A stretch of DNA of 64,000 nt from Armigeres subalbatus (GCF_024139115.2 NC_085141.1:68375796-68439795), one strand, 5' to 3'. Shown: positions 21,690 through 32,655, numbered from the stretch's first letter. Numbers and translations: made by a program. The notes: a model not told the origin generated them from the sequence alone.

Positions 21690-22740
21690 CTGAACCAACC
21701 CAGGACTGGAAACTATTTTTGAAACAAGTTTTAAGCTACATTTTCCACAGTTGGCCCAAATATCAATTCCACATTAACAATAGATGATAAATCGGAAACA
21801 AAAAATATATGGTTTTCAGCAACTTCTCTTTTTCCGACCACCCGTCATTCGAATGATCCGCTTTTGTTCAATTGAAATGGCAAGGATAACGACAGAGGCA
21901 AAAAATACTAACTTTTCTTTTCTGCAATCAGCAATCATTTCTATATTTTTATCATAGCTAAAGATTTTGTTTGATTCTAATAATAATGAGCGAAATTATT
22001 TGGAGTCTCATTAGAAAAAAAAACTTTCGATTTTTGCAACATTAAAAATTTGATAACAATAACTCTTAGTAGCAAAACGAACAGAAGCATAGCGGCTCAC
22101 AAGTCTAGTAACCTGCATGCATGGGATAAATCGCTAGTTCGGAAGCGGAAGTAGCACCGCATGTTTGCCTCATAGTGTTTCTCCTGGTGTCAGCAGTAAT
22201 GCGCTGGGTTCGTAGGAAAATTGAAAAGGAATCTGCTTAACGGACTCATGCAAATAAAATGTGGGGTAATTTATGCATTTTTAATGCTGTTTGAGACCGA
22301 GTTACATTACTATGCCGTCTACACCCAGGAGTTTGCTCTACTCCGCTGTGGTGCATCTTGGCGAAAGCGAATTCAATTGCTGCTACTGATTTCTCATTTG
22401 GTGCCATGCAATTTTTGCCTCTAGAGAGTCCTTCGGTGAAGACCCTTGAATAAGTGCTCGACTGCTCTTGCATTTCCAGGTTGATTCGGATTGCAATTCA
22501 TCCGTTTTCCTGGCCAAGCTGAGCTTATATTATTCCTATTTTAAAAATTTGCCTCGCAAATCATTCTCTCAACTCGGAGAGTTATTGGTCCCAGATGGGA
22601 CACTTGAGTACCCTCATTTGCCATGGGCTTGAAAGTTACGTGGTGCAAACGCATTCATAATTTATCGTGGTTTTTATGTATCCCTGATGCAATTAAAGAG
22701 CTTTTATGCGAAAACTAAATCAACTTTTTTTAATATATAT
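21690..22740. other. intergenic, nothing recognised
   Basis: AT-rich DNA up to the Pao/BEL insertion; short overlapping frames at 22221-22473 on opposite strands look random. The last bases before the element (22747-22751, TCATC) are the left copy of its target duplication. Confidence 0.4.
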
Positions 22741-22751
22741 TTTTGATCATC

Positions 22752-23806
22752 TGTTGCAACTGCAACGAAAACAGAGACTGTTTTCCGGTTTCTTGAACGA
22801 CGTTTATTGTGACGAACGCTAAAAAATCCGTTTAGTGTCTCGTTTCAGTGTGTTCTTCGTTTAATCTCATTGATCGGTGGCGGTGGAAATGCTGTTTTTA
22901 ACGTGTTTGTCTTATGTTTAACTGTTTTGCATGCCCCTTTTATGATTTCCGATAGCAGCTTCGCATAGAAACGTACTAATATTTAGTTAACCACTTTAAT
23001 TCACGTTTTTGTTTTACTATGATTTACTAATTTACTAACACTACTAACGATTTAAATAGCAACTAATTTAATTTTAGTTAGAAATTGGAACAATCAATCA
23101 GATTTTATGTTTATATTCGCCAACCACTTTTGCTATCTCACGATTTCTTCCCCTCAATCGTTGACGTTTCCCCCAGGCGGGTTCTAAGGTGTCAAATATT
23201 TGTTGCCTCAAATCAAGCGAATGCCGACGGCACTAACACTACGCCGTAGTCTATGAAAAATAAACACTGCAGTGAGTGAGAATGTTCTGAAACGCACAAA
23301 GTTTGGATAATGCCAGAAACAACTGTTTTTGCTCAGCACAGAGTTTTTTCTACCAACATACTTATTTATCTGCATATTTCGCGTACGGAATAAAGTGAAA
23401 ACACTACATTTTTTTAGATTTGGTGTATTTTTATTCGATGCAATCTTTAATTTAATATGTGCTTTCGACACCACTCTCTCTTGTAAAAATGGTAAACAAT
23501 ACAAAGTTTCACAAATACCACGACAATTTATGTAAGTATATGAGCATTTTGACACTGGAGTATAAATTTATGCGCCAAATAAGAGGGTACTGTCATACTT
23601 GCCAAACTCCATATGAAAAAAATTCGTTGTCCCCCCTCTGGTTTCCCCACCTTCCTTACCTACTGTCATTCTGACAGTGATGTTGACGCGCAGCGGCGCG
23701 TTATTGTAGGAGCGCAGCAGCGCTTCGGCGTAAATAAATGTAGTGTGATGTAAGGTGCGGTTCTAATGGTGATTGGATGTTGTGCGGCGCAACGAATGTT
23801 GCGACA
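22752..23806 (-). repeat. 3' LTR of the Pao/BEL element (with nested MITE)
   Basis: Identical in layout to the LTR at 29538-30117 except for a 467-bp insertion plus its 8-bp duplication; 1055 minus 475 gives 580 bp, exactly the other LTR's length. Differences from the other copy: GATAGCAGC against GATAACAGC, AGAAACGT against AGAAGCGT, TTTTACTA against TTTGACTA, and TGTTGTGC against TGTGGTGC. Confidence 0.92.
23174..23640. mobile_element. 467-bp hAT-type MITE inside the LTR
   Basis: Sits between two copies of GTTTCCCC (23166-23173 and 23641-23648), an 8-bp duplication; the other LTR has a single copy, proving insertion after the Pao/BEL element arrived or in its lineage. Ends are CAGGCGGG and CCCCCTCTG, imperfectly inverted, of CAG...CTG hAT type. 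Interior is AT-rich and non-coding. Confidence 0.85.
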
Positions 23807-23816
23807 CTCCTCCCCA
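23807..23816 (-). other. polypurine tract of the Pao/BEL element
   Basis: On the minus strand the ten bases just before the 3' LTR are TGGGGAGGAG, a purine run abutting the LTR start. This is where plus-strand DNA synthesis is primed in LTR retroelements. Confidence 0.7.
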
Positions 23817-23819
23817 GTA

Positions 23820-24122
23820 CTCGGAGTTACTGGTCCGATGTACTCACGATTGCTCCAACGTCCAACACTGCTAACTTCGCGGCTGGTCTCTCAAGGAGTC
23901 CGGTTGCTGTCTTCACCAGAGCTCGACGAACCTGTCCATCCTTCGATCGGATGGCACGAACCACACGGCCTTTCGGCCAGCAGTTCCTCGGCATTGTCTC
24001 GTCTACGATGATGACGATGTTCCCTTCTGCTACGGGCTTGACACTGGTAAACCATTTCGTCCTTCGGGTGAGTGTTGGTAGGTACTCTGATACCCAGCGT
24101 CGCCAGAATCGGTTGGCATAAA
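23820..24122 (-). pseudogene. Pao/BEL C-terminal domain after integrase
   Basis: One minus-strand frame reads FWRRWVSEYLPTLTRR, then a glycine/valine-rich strand segment (GNIVIIVDETMPRNCWPKGR), then VRRALVKTATGLLERPAAKL. This matches the DUF5641-type domain that closes Pao/BEL polyproteins. It is out of frame with the preceding integrase frame (24030-24368), so a frameshift lies near 24120. Its function is unknown; it may act as the chromatin- or DNA-binding tail of the integrase. Confidence 0.65.
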
Positions 24123-25610
24123 CCTGAGACGTTTTCCAGGTGTGCTTGAGGGCGTAGCTACTGTCATCAAACGCGATCGGGGCTTTGAACCGTCTGATGA
24201 CCCGAGCAGAAAGTGGTTCGGTGTGAGTGACTGAGTATGCTCGTCGTCCAAGGGCAGTTCGGTTAACGGGCGTGAGTTGACGATCAGCTCTATTTCAGTG
24301 AACATGTTCCGGAGTATCTCGTCTGTGGGTGTGCGTGTGAGTTGGGTGTGCTTGAGAGCCTTCTTCACGGTCTGGACAAGTCGTTCCTAGGCTCCGCCGA
24401 AGTGTGGAGAAGCAGGTGGGTTGAACGACCACTTGGTATCGGTGGTGATGAAGTGCTTCATCAACTTGTCCTGATTAACTTGCTGCAGCGCTTCCTTCAG
24501 CTACCGGCTGGCTCCGATGAAGTTAGTGCCTCGACCGCTGACTATCTCCAGAGAGGCGCCTCTTCTGGCACTGAAGTTTCGAAGAGCTAGGATGCATGAG
24601 TCCGTCGTGAGGCTGTGGGCGACCTCAATATGTACGGCTCGTACTGTGAGGCAGGTTATCAAGACTCCCCAACGTTTCTCGGCCCTCCGGCCAACGACCA
24701 CGTTCATCGGGCCAAAGTAGTCGATTCCGATGTAGGAGAATGGGCGGCAGAAAGCTTTCAGTCGTGCAGGTGGGAGAGCAGACATTTCCGGTACAGCTGG
24801 CTTCGCCTGGCGGTTCTTGCAGAGCTGACATCGGTTTCGTACACGATTGTACGTAGAGCGGAGTTGAGGCACGTAAAATCTGCGTCGGATGTCGTTAAGA
24901 GCAGTCTGGTGGTTTATGTGGCAGTACCGCTGATGAACACTGGCTATTATCATGTCCGTTACCGCGTGACGCTTGGGCAGCAGTATTGGGTGCTTTGTAT
25001 TCTCGTCCACAACTTCGCAGGCGTCTATACGGCCCCTCATACGTAGTACTCCATAACCGTCCAGGTACGGACTAAGCTTGTACAGCGAGCTATTCTTCGG
25101 CAGCGGCTTACACCTCGGCTTCTTCAGTAGACCGATTTCAGAAGCGAATTCAGCATCCTGCACCATCTTGAAGATCAACGATTCGGATTCCTTCAACTCC
25201 TCCTGCGTTAGCGGACCGGTGACGATTGGTTTTTTCGCTTGCCTCCTTCGCAGATTCGCCGGATACCTTCGCACGTATGCCACGCGACGCAGCAGATCCT
25301 TCCACGATGAAAAGTCCTCCCACCGAAAGACTGCAGACTGCGCAAAGTGATGGAGTACTCGCGGCCGCATCTCTTCGGCGGTTTCTTCGAACTCCGACGG
25401 TTGCGCTGGCCACTGTTCGCTCGACTTCCACAAGAATTCTGGTGCTTGGAACCAACGGGTTGAAGGTGACAGATCCGGTGATTTTTGCCACTTGGTAGCG
25501 TCATCGGCGACGTTCAGTTTGGTCGATATCCAGTTCCACTCTTTCGTCTCCGTCAGTTCCATCAGTTCACCGACACGCACTCCTACGAACTGACTGTATT
25601 TTCGGTGGTC
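24030..25610 (-). pseudogene. Pao/BEL integrase
   Basis: The main frame (24501-25580, 359 codons) has the zinc-binding N-terminus (HQRYCHINHQTAL ... CQLCKNRQAK, an HHCC set). The catalytic core follows, starting YIGIDYFGPMNVVVGRR with the first acidic residue. The second, expected just before NGTNF, is missing: the sequence reads VSGRGTNFIG. The third region (GGA-stop-ERLVQTVKKAL, about 24370-24400) keeps its glutamate, but the preceding Trp codon is TAG at 24389-24391. NSRPLTELPLDDEHTQ lies in a further frame (24030-24368). Integrase would insert the cDNA with 5-bp staggering. Two independent defects in or near the active site mean this copy cannot do so alone. Confidence 0.85.
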
Positions 25611-25614
25611 TGAA

Positions 25615-26398
25615 TTAAGCCAGCAGAGAACGTCTCGTCTCCGACCAGAAGAACCTTTGCGCAGGCTTCAGCTTGTGGGTCTTCATGATGTCGTTCGCCA
25701 AACGAGCTCCGGTTATCGCTGCCTGAAGTTCTAGCTTAGGGATCGACACGAACCGCAATGGAGCTACTCGTGCCTTCGCGCCGACAAGTGCGCATTCCAC
25801 TACGCCATTCTCTTCAAATCGCAGATACGCAACCGCCGCATATCCGTTTTCCGACGCATTCACGAACACATGAAGCTGGATCACATTCTGTTGTCCGATG
25901 CTGGTCTTCATCCGGTAACACCTTGGCACGCTAACAATTTCCACCTGTGGCAGAACTTGCAGCCACTTCATCCATTTCTTGAGCTGTTCGTCCTTGATCT
26001 GGTCGTCCCAATCGACGCGACTTCGCCAAAACTCCTGCAGTAGCATTTTCAGGAACATAAGAAAGTTCGCCAGCAGTCCCAGTGGATCATAGATCATCAT
26101 CAGCGTACTCAAGATCTGTCGTTTAGTCGGCACGATGTGACCCTGTAGTAGATCCGCACTAATCCGTGGCGATACCTTGTAGGTGAACGTATCGGAGGCG
26201 GTACACCACCACATGCCGAGAACTTTCTCAGTTCCCATCTCGCTTGAATTGTTCAAGCTTTTCTCGCCGGGCTTCACTTCCAATTCTTGTAGCACGCGTT
26301 TCGAGTTAGACAGCCAGTTGCGTATTTCGAATCTCGCCTCAGCGTGAACGAAACGAACGTCTTTCGCCAGCTTCGCAGCATCTTCTTCCGTTTCCTCG
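25615..26398 (-). pseudogene. Pao/BEL RNase H and RT connection
   Basis: Continues the polymerase frame after the stop at 26401-26403. Residues early on are the connection region (VLGMWWCTASDTFTYKVSPR, then TKRQILSTLMMIYDPLGLLA). It is followed by the RNase H-like domain: LHVFVNASENGYAAVAYLRF and RFVSIPKLELQAAITGARLA. In active Pao/BEL elements the first motif carries an aspartate where this copy has asparagine (AAT for GAT), so the nuclease is probably dead. The domain normally removes the RNA strand of the hybrid. The frame ends at a stop near 25615 and resumes in the 24501-25580 frame. Confidence 0.8.
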
Positions 26399-26400
26399 CT

Positions 26401-27456
26401 TTACAGCATGTCGTCGACGTAGTGCTCGTTGATTATTGCTTCAGCAGCTCTCGGATACCGTTCCTGAAATCTTCGCGCGTTGTGATTTTTCACATATTGC
26501 GCGCAGCTTGGCGCACACGTAGCCCCGAACGTCATCACCTTCATCGCGTAGACCTCTGGACTTCGTTGCTCGCCGTCACGCCACAGGAATCGCTGGCACT
26601 GCTGGTCGTCCTTGTTCACCATCACTTGGTGGAACATTTCCCGAATGTCGCCGGTGACGGCAATCCGGAACTCTCGGAAACGTCGTAGCACCGATGGAAG
26701 AGATGTGAGTTGATCTGGACCGGTGAGCAGGAAAGAGTTCAGTGACGTTCCCGCCACTGTGGCTGCCGCGTCCCATACGATCCGTAGTTTTCCCGGCTTG
26801 TTAGGATTCACCACGGGGAAGATGGGAAGATACCATACGCGGGGGAAATGCTCTGATAGTTGACTCTCTGTTAGCTTCTCGATGTACCCGTTGCGCAAGT
26901 ACTCCCGGATCTTATTCTTCAGCGCTTCAGCTTGTTGAGGTTCACGCTGCATCCGCTTCTCCAAGCATAGCAGCCGCCGCATGGCCATTGACTTGCTGTC
27001 CGGAAGTCGCACATCATCGTAACGCCACAGCAGACCCGTTTCATATCGCTTGTCCTTCAGGTGAGTTAGGGATACCATCAGCCGATTAGCTCGCTCGTCG
27101 TCTTTAGATAACAACGATTTGATGGGGCTCATTATTCCTTGGCTGTCCAGCGAAAAATATGCCTTCACGGCATTGTGAAGGTCGGTATCGTTCCGCTCAC
27201 AGCACTGGCACAGATGGAAGCTATGGTGTCCCGTGAAGTCCGCCGCTGATTGTGTTGATGTTGAGCAAGGCCCGAACACTATCCAGCCTAGTCGAGTTCT
27301 AGTGGCGATCGGTTCGTTGTTTCCTCCTTCTCTGCTATCCAGCGCATGACCCAGACGAATATTGTCCATTCCAATGAGCATACGTGGCCGAACGTTGCGG
27401 TAAGAATCAGCTGGTACATCTTGCAGGTGGTGATACCGTTGCGCTAATTCCTCCAT
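26401..27456 (-). pseudogene. Pao/BEL protease C-terminus and reverse transcriptase
   Basis: A 351-codon frame. Residues 1-70 complete the aspartic protease-like region (MLIGMDNIRLGHAL, then RTRLGWIVFGPC). The polymerase follows, with WYLPIFPVVNPNKPGKLRIV, the motif-A stretch FRIAVTGDIREMFHQV, MKVMTFGATCAPSCAQYV (motif B) and NEHYVDDML (motif C, YVDD). A TAA codon at 26401-26403 stops the frame two residues past YVDD, so the polymerase is cut just after its active site. All three palm motifs are otherwise intact. The stop is followed by clearly coding sequence, which makes it a point lesion and not a natural end. Confidence 0.87.
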
Positions 27457-29496
27457 CGCGAGAGTTTGTCGTGGGAGAGAGACTGTTCACAGTGTGCACC
27501 TTGGGAATCCAATGGGTATTCGACTCGTGCGCTCCGGAAATAGCCAGCGCCAGCCTTACAGAATTCGTTTCTTGACGCTGATGGTCCGCGGTCCATTCTA
27601 AGCACAAGGGGTACGATTCACCTTCGAGATCCAATTCTTTCAGCAAACTGTTCTCCATCATCGTTGCTGATGAGCCGTTGTCCAAAAAGGCGAAGGTGCG
27701 TACGGCCTTCCCTCTTCCGTGAAGGAGCACCGGGACGTATTGAAAAAGAAGTTTGCTGCTTTTGCTCACATGAGTGTTGCACGTCTCAGTATGCGATACC
27801 ACAGTGGTGTGAGGAGCCGACGGTTGAGCATTCTCCTGTTGCTGGTATCTGGTGTCATCGTGTAAAAGCTCGTGATGCATGTACGTGCAACCATTCCTTC
27901 CGCAGGCTTGCTTCACTGAACAGGCTCCAAAATGTTTTGTCAGACACTTTCGGCACAGCTTGTTCTGCTTCAGCGCGGTCCAGCGTGCACTAACAGTCAT
28001 TCCACGGAATGCCTTGCACGATCCCACGCCACTGCAGCCTCCTTGGCAAATGGTGTATTGCTTACTGATTGGCTTCGGCGAAATATTCGGCGTACTCGTT
28101 GAGGTTGATGTCTGGTTTGAGCTGGATTCGTGATGAAAGTATACTTCCTCCTTTCGACCCCGCTTTTCCGGCTTGCCTATGTTCGCACTGATATACGATG
28201 GAACCGTTACTACGCATGCTGCCTCCACGAGCGTACCCAGCCAGGTACTGAAATCCGCCAGCGTAACCGCTTGCGATGTTTGCCGATGCTTCGCCCAGTC
28301 GAGTTTGATAGTTGGCGGCAATCTTTCCACCAGCTCCTGAAGAAGCGCTACATTGCACAGATGCTCATTCAGGCCGCAGGCAACGATCGTCGCACACATG
28401 TTCTGGACTGCTACTCCGAAATCGATTAGAGTTCCAAGTTTCTCCGTCTTCGGTGCAGGCATTTCCCGAATCTTGCATATCAGCGAGTGGACGATCACTT
28501 CCGGGCGACCAAACAGGGTACGTAGCGTGCTGATCACTCCTCCAAGTCCGGCTGGATACAGCAGCCTACTCCTTACCACCTCGAGAGCCTTCCCTTTCAG
28601 ACTCCGCTGGAGCCGAAGTAGATTCTCCTCGTCGCTGAAACCGCACATTCTGGTGGTGCTTTCATAGGTGGCAATAAACAGCGGCCACTCTTCTGGATTG
28701 CCGGTGAATATGGGAAGCTCCTTCGCCACTGCTTGCCGTGCAGCAAGTTGACTCCTGCTAAGTTCGTGTGAACCATTCAGCGACGAAGAACCAGAATGAT
28801 GATTCGGGTCAAATGGGTTCGCGTTGGCGTTCAAGCCGCTGGAATTGGCTTCCGCTGGGTTACTGTTGCCAATCTCCATCGCCCTTAACCGTCCTTCAAG
28901 GCGCTTCGTCTCCAGTTCCTGTTTCGTCGCCATCTCTTGAAGCTGCATTTCGATCCGTTCGATCACCTTGCTCACGTCTGTCGCTGAACGACTTTCGCTC
29001 CCTAACGTGGTAGAATTTGCACTAGGAGGAGCCACAGTTAATGGAGCAGTCAGCTCGGTTCGGATTTCTGCCTCTCTCTTTTCCAGCCGGCGCTGAAACT
29101 GGTGCTGCAAACTGCGTTCTTCAACTCCTGGTCTTTCTGCGCAAGCAGTTTCTCGTACGATTGCTGCTGCACTTCGAAGCTACGCTGCATATGCTCGATC
29201 CGCTTCTGGAACTCTGCGAGTTGATTGCTCTGCTGCTCCTGGTTGTCGATCGATGTCTTGGCCGCTCCACTCTGTACAGGAACCGTCAGATGGGACGGAG
29301 TGCCCTGAATTGCCCGCCTTGCTTCACACGATGAGCAGCTCCAGTCAACTTCTTCGATCCCTTCATCGACGCCCACGCACTTATAGTGGAACCATCCGCC
29401 ACAGTCATCACAGCACACCATCCGGCTATCGTCCGGATCTTTGCATACACCACAACTCACATTCACCCTTGGCACATCTCCTCGACGATTAGACAT
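27407..29496 (-). pseudogene. Pao/BEL Gag with PHD-type finger, and protease
   Basis: Two overlapping minus-strand frames. The first (29050-29496) starts MSNRRGDVPRVN and has a PHD-type zinc finger: CGVCKDPDDSRMVCCDDCGG, WFHYKC and WSCSSC. A glutamine-rich coiled-coil (NQLAEFQKRIEHMQRSF) follows. A frameshift near 29090 leads into the 27407-29110 frame. That frame has a DUF1759-type Gag (LPIFTGNPEEWPLFIATYES, LQRSLKGKALEVVRSRL), a cysteine/histidine cluster (CSGVGSCKAF ... CRKCLTKHFGAC ... CGRNGC) and an aspartic protease active site FLDNGSSATMM. Gag would build the particle; the finger may read chromatin. A second frame change near 27460 precedes the polymerase frame. The start at 29496 lies 42 bp inside the LTR. 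Confidence 0.85.
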
Positions 29497-29537
29497 AATG
29501 ACAGCCCCCCGATCGCGATTAAACGGATTTTTTAGAA

Positions 29538-30117
29538 TGTTGCAACTGCAACGAAAACAGAGACTGTTTTCCGGTTTCTTGAACGACGTTTATTGTGACG
29601 AACGCTAAAAAATCCGTTTAGTGTCTCGTTTCAGTGTGTTCTTCGTTTAATCTCATTGATCGGTGGCGGTGGAAATGCTGTTTTTAACGTGTTTGTCTTA
29701 TGTTTAACTGTTTTGCATGCCCCTTTTATGATTTCCGATAACAGCTTCGCATAGAAGCGTACTAATATTTAGTTAACCACTTTAATTCACGTTTTTGTTT
29801 GACTATGATTTACTAATTTACTAACACTACTAACGATTTAAATAGCAACTAATTTAATTTTAGTTAGAAATTGGAACAATCAATCAGATTTTATGTTTAT
29901 ATTCGCCAACCACTTTTGCTATCTCACGATTTCTTCCCCTCAATCGTTGACGTTTCCCCACCTTCCTTACCTACTGTCATTCTGACAGTGATGTTGACGC
30001 GCAGCGGCGCGTTATTGTAGGAGCGCAGCAGCGCTTCGGCGTAAATAAATGTAGTGTGATGTAAGGTGCGGTTCTAATGGTGATTGGATGTGGTGCGGCG
30101 CAACGAATGTTGCGACA
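29538..30117 (-). repeat. 5' LTR of the Pao/BEL element
   Basis: 580 bp, starting TGTTGCAACTGCAACG and ending AACGAATGTTGCGACA on the plus strand; the ends themselves are imperfect inverted repeats (TGTTGCAAC, GTTGCGACA). As the element reads leftwards, this copy carries the promoter. The 41 bp between it and the Gag start (29497-29537) should hold the primer-binding site, but I could not match it confidently to a tRNA. Confidence 0.92.
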
Positions 30118-30149
30118 TCATCTGTTTCATTACTTCTGTATGCACTTAA

Positions 30150-30370
30150 GGTCACTCCTGACAGAATCCAAGTTTCAAAGTGCTCGCGTTTACGGGGGCA
30201 CACCACTCGATACGGAGGCGGCGGACAACTGTCATTTTTGTTGATGCAGCTTTGCTGCGTCGCAGCATGCGTGAAAAAATAAAAATGACAGTTGTGCGTT
30301 GCTTCCGTATCGAGTGGTGTGCCCCCGAAAACTCGAGCACTTTGAAACATGGATTCTGTCAGGAGTGACC
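30150..30370. mobile_element. TTAA-flanked palindromic MITE
   Basis: Inverted arms of about 95 bp: the left starts GGTCACTCCTGACAGAATCC and the right ends GGATTCTGTCAGGAGTGACC. Both carry GGCACACCACTCGATACGG blocks and AAATGACAGTTG near the centre. Flanked by TTAA at 30146-30149 and 30371-30374. A TTAA duplication suggests a piggyBac-type origin, but the termini lack the usual CCC start, so this is tentative. One related end exists at 538-605. Confidence 0.75.
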
Positions 30371-30374
30371 TTAA

Positions 30375-31195
30375 ATTGAGTTTTTGAATAATAGCTGAAT
30401 TAACGTTCTGGTTCTTCACTGCAATGCTTAAATACTCCTCAAGGCGCAGTTGGCCTCTATTTATAATTAAGGTTCATTTGGTGAAATCAACATTCCTCGT
30501 CGTCCGTTGTTATCTGTTTTCTAGATAAATGTAAAATTAATATTTGGGCATGTACCCCTTCAGCGTAAACATCTTGAGAAGATTTTTGAACACCATTAAC
30601 ATTTAAATATAATTTCCTCCCATTAGTGCAATTCCAGATGCTTTGTTATCTTTTTGCATTTCATTTCTCCGAGTAGACCTGTGCAAAATGAATTGATATG
30701 AAATATTGCAACGAAGCTTGCAACAAATATAAAGCAAATAAAATATTTATTATTATTCCTTTATTCTTCACCACGGAAGTCTGAAAATTGGTTGTTATGT
30801 TGAACAAAACTTGGATATACCATCCCATCTTATTGGCTCGATGATCAGGACTCGAAAATTATAATACCATGCTATTTCGAAATTTAAAATGGCAGATAGA
30901 ACATCTAGAAAATTAAACAAACAGCCCTCTTGTTTTTTTTAAATTAAGCCATATACTATTTGTAATCTATGGGTGTCTATGAAACGCGCTTGATGAGCAA
31001 AACCAGAATACTAATATCTTACGATTGTGAACGCCAGTAATGAAACCCAACATTATGTACTGAAATTCTCTGTATTTTGATATATTTGTCTCTATCCCTT
31101 TTGTCGCTTCCATAAATGGTCGGGGTTCAACGCTTTGATTGACTTGTGATATTTCGTTCGTAGTGATATGGAAACATTCAAGTTGTATGTCGATA
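30375..31195. other. intergenic, nothing recognised
   Basis: AT-rich. Fragments such as GGGTGTCTATGAAACGCGCTT near 30972 echo the repeats at 48200-48480 but are too short to define. No protein recognised. Confidence 0.35.
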
Positions 31196-31198
31196 TAT

Positions 31199-31395
31199 GT
31201 AGGGACACGGCAGGTATTCCCGTCCATCGTCGTAGGGGCTAAAACCAACGAAAGTAACGTCTATTTGCTAGAACCCCACTATAGGAGAACATTTCTACTA
31301 AGCTTACGATATGGTACGGATGAGACTGGCAAAAAAGTGTCTCTTTTATTGGTTCTCGAGACTATGACGAAAAGACGAAAATGCCGGCCTTAACC
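31199..31395 (+). repeat. dispersed 200-bp repeat, copy 2
   Basis: Same order of blocks as 7059-7255: AGGGACACGGCAGGTAT, GGCTAAAACCAACGAAAG, AAAAAGTGTCTCTT, GAGACTATGACGAAAA. Same strand as copy 1. The 84-codon frame across it is not conserved in the other copy, so it is not a gene. Confidence 0.55.
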
Positions 31396-32005
31396 CTACC
31401 TTACCAATATCGGACGAGGTTGATCGTTGATGAGTAGAATTAAAAAGAAAATCGTCTTTGAACAACAATATTCCGAGAAAACCAGCATGATGTATAAAGT
31501 GTATGTTGTCGGGGCATCTCAGAATCCAAGCTGAGGCGGAAACGTGTGTCTAGTAGTTGACTGCATGGGGAATTATAGTTCTAAAATGTAATGCGAGCCT
31601 ATCAGTTTGAGTTTATATTGACGACGATGAAATTTTCAGATTTCGTCCTAGTCTTTCACCGACCATCAACGTCGCTCATCAAACATTGAAACCCCTCATG
31701 CTAGCGGAGGTCCCGGTGTGAATTTATTCACCAGTATGCAGTTGCATAAAGGAAGCACCTCCAACAGACATCTAACATATGGCCAAATTACATCCATTCT
31801 CGCTGCTGCAATCAGGCTTCACCGGCTGGTATGTATTCCATTATAGGTAGATACATATCGTAAACAAGAATCAAGTTCCGGATGGTCAAGCTGCCTCCTC
31901 ACATAAGGCGGCCATAGGGGAGAGTGGTATCTATTTGGATAATTTCACGCATATGCCAAATTCGTGTTTTCATCAAATTTTCATGGTATAAAATGTTGGC
32001 TTTGA

Positions 32006-32490
32006 AAAGAACCGGTTTATTTTCAATAATGGGTTTTTCCAATCACTAACAGCAACAAAACCAAAATCTGAATCTTGAAAGACACTTATGCCAACATCCG
32101 CCACTCGATGATTAATTAATTAATTGTCACTGATACGCGATGGACGTTATTTTGCAGCGTCTCTAAGCAATGAGTGCTTGTGTTGCTACCGACGGAGCAT
32201 TTCTGCCTTCGCCAAGCGATTATGATTTGCACTTTGAAAAATATTTGTCTCGGCTCAACCTTCACTTGCGCAAAACGATGGTTCTGGTAAGAACCGATTT
32301 GTTTTCAAAAATTCGCCTCACCAATCACAAGCAGCAACAAAACCAAAATCAGGGTCTAGAGAAAATTCCACTTCAAAGCTACTGACGCCAACGTCAACCA
32401 CTGGATCCGAATAAATGTTCGCAGCGTTTTACTCCGATGAGCGCTTGCGCTGCGACTATCGCTAAGCGATTATGATTTGGACTTCGAAAA
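32006..32490 (+). repeat. two imperfect tandem units of about 280 bp
   Basis: Unit starts are AAGAACCGGTTTATTTTCAA near 32006 and AAGAACCGATTTGTTTTCAA near 32289. Shared downstream blocks are CCAATCAC, CAGCAACAAAACCAAAATC, GCAGCGT and AGCGATTATGATTTG. The frame at 32170-32385 lies inside and is unsupported. Origin unknown. Confidence 0.5.
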
Positions 32491-32655
32491 AAATTCTATG
32501 ACCCTGGTTTTGCACGGGTGCATTGTCACCGAACGAATAATAGGCGGAGTCTACGAGCCGACATCAACGGTAAAAGCGGAAGCCACATTCCGTGCGTGAG
32601 TGGAGTGAACAAATTTTAGTGGTGTGGAGAAAAGCTAACCGTCGGCCGGTGTGCG

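Larger units (their letters stand above)
22752..30117 (-). mobile_element. Pao/BEL LTR retrotransposon, full length, defective
   Basis: A complete element on the minus strand: two LTRs beginning TG and ending CA on the plus strand, flanked by the 5-bp duplication TCATC at 22747-22751 and 30118-30122. Reading leftwards the internal region encodes a PHD-type finger, a DUF1759-type Gag, a CCHC-like cysteine cluster, aspartic protease, reverse transcriptase, RNase H, integrase and a C-terminal domain. That gene order and duplication size are those of Pao/BEL elements. LTRs excluding the inserted MITE differ at only four positions that I can count over 580 bp, so insertion is recent. The coding part nevertheless has several frameshifts, stops and lost catalytic residues, described in the entries below. 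Confidence 0.92.

Noticed and set aside
24342..28667. Plus-strand frames across the Pao/BEL element
   Set aside because: Antisense to recognised protease, polymerase and integrase frames.
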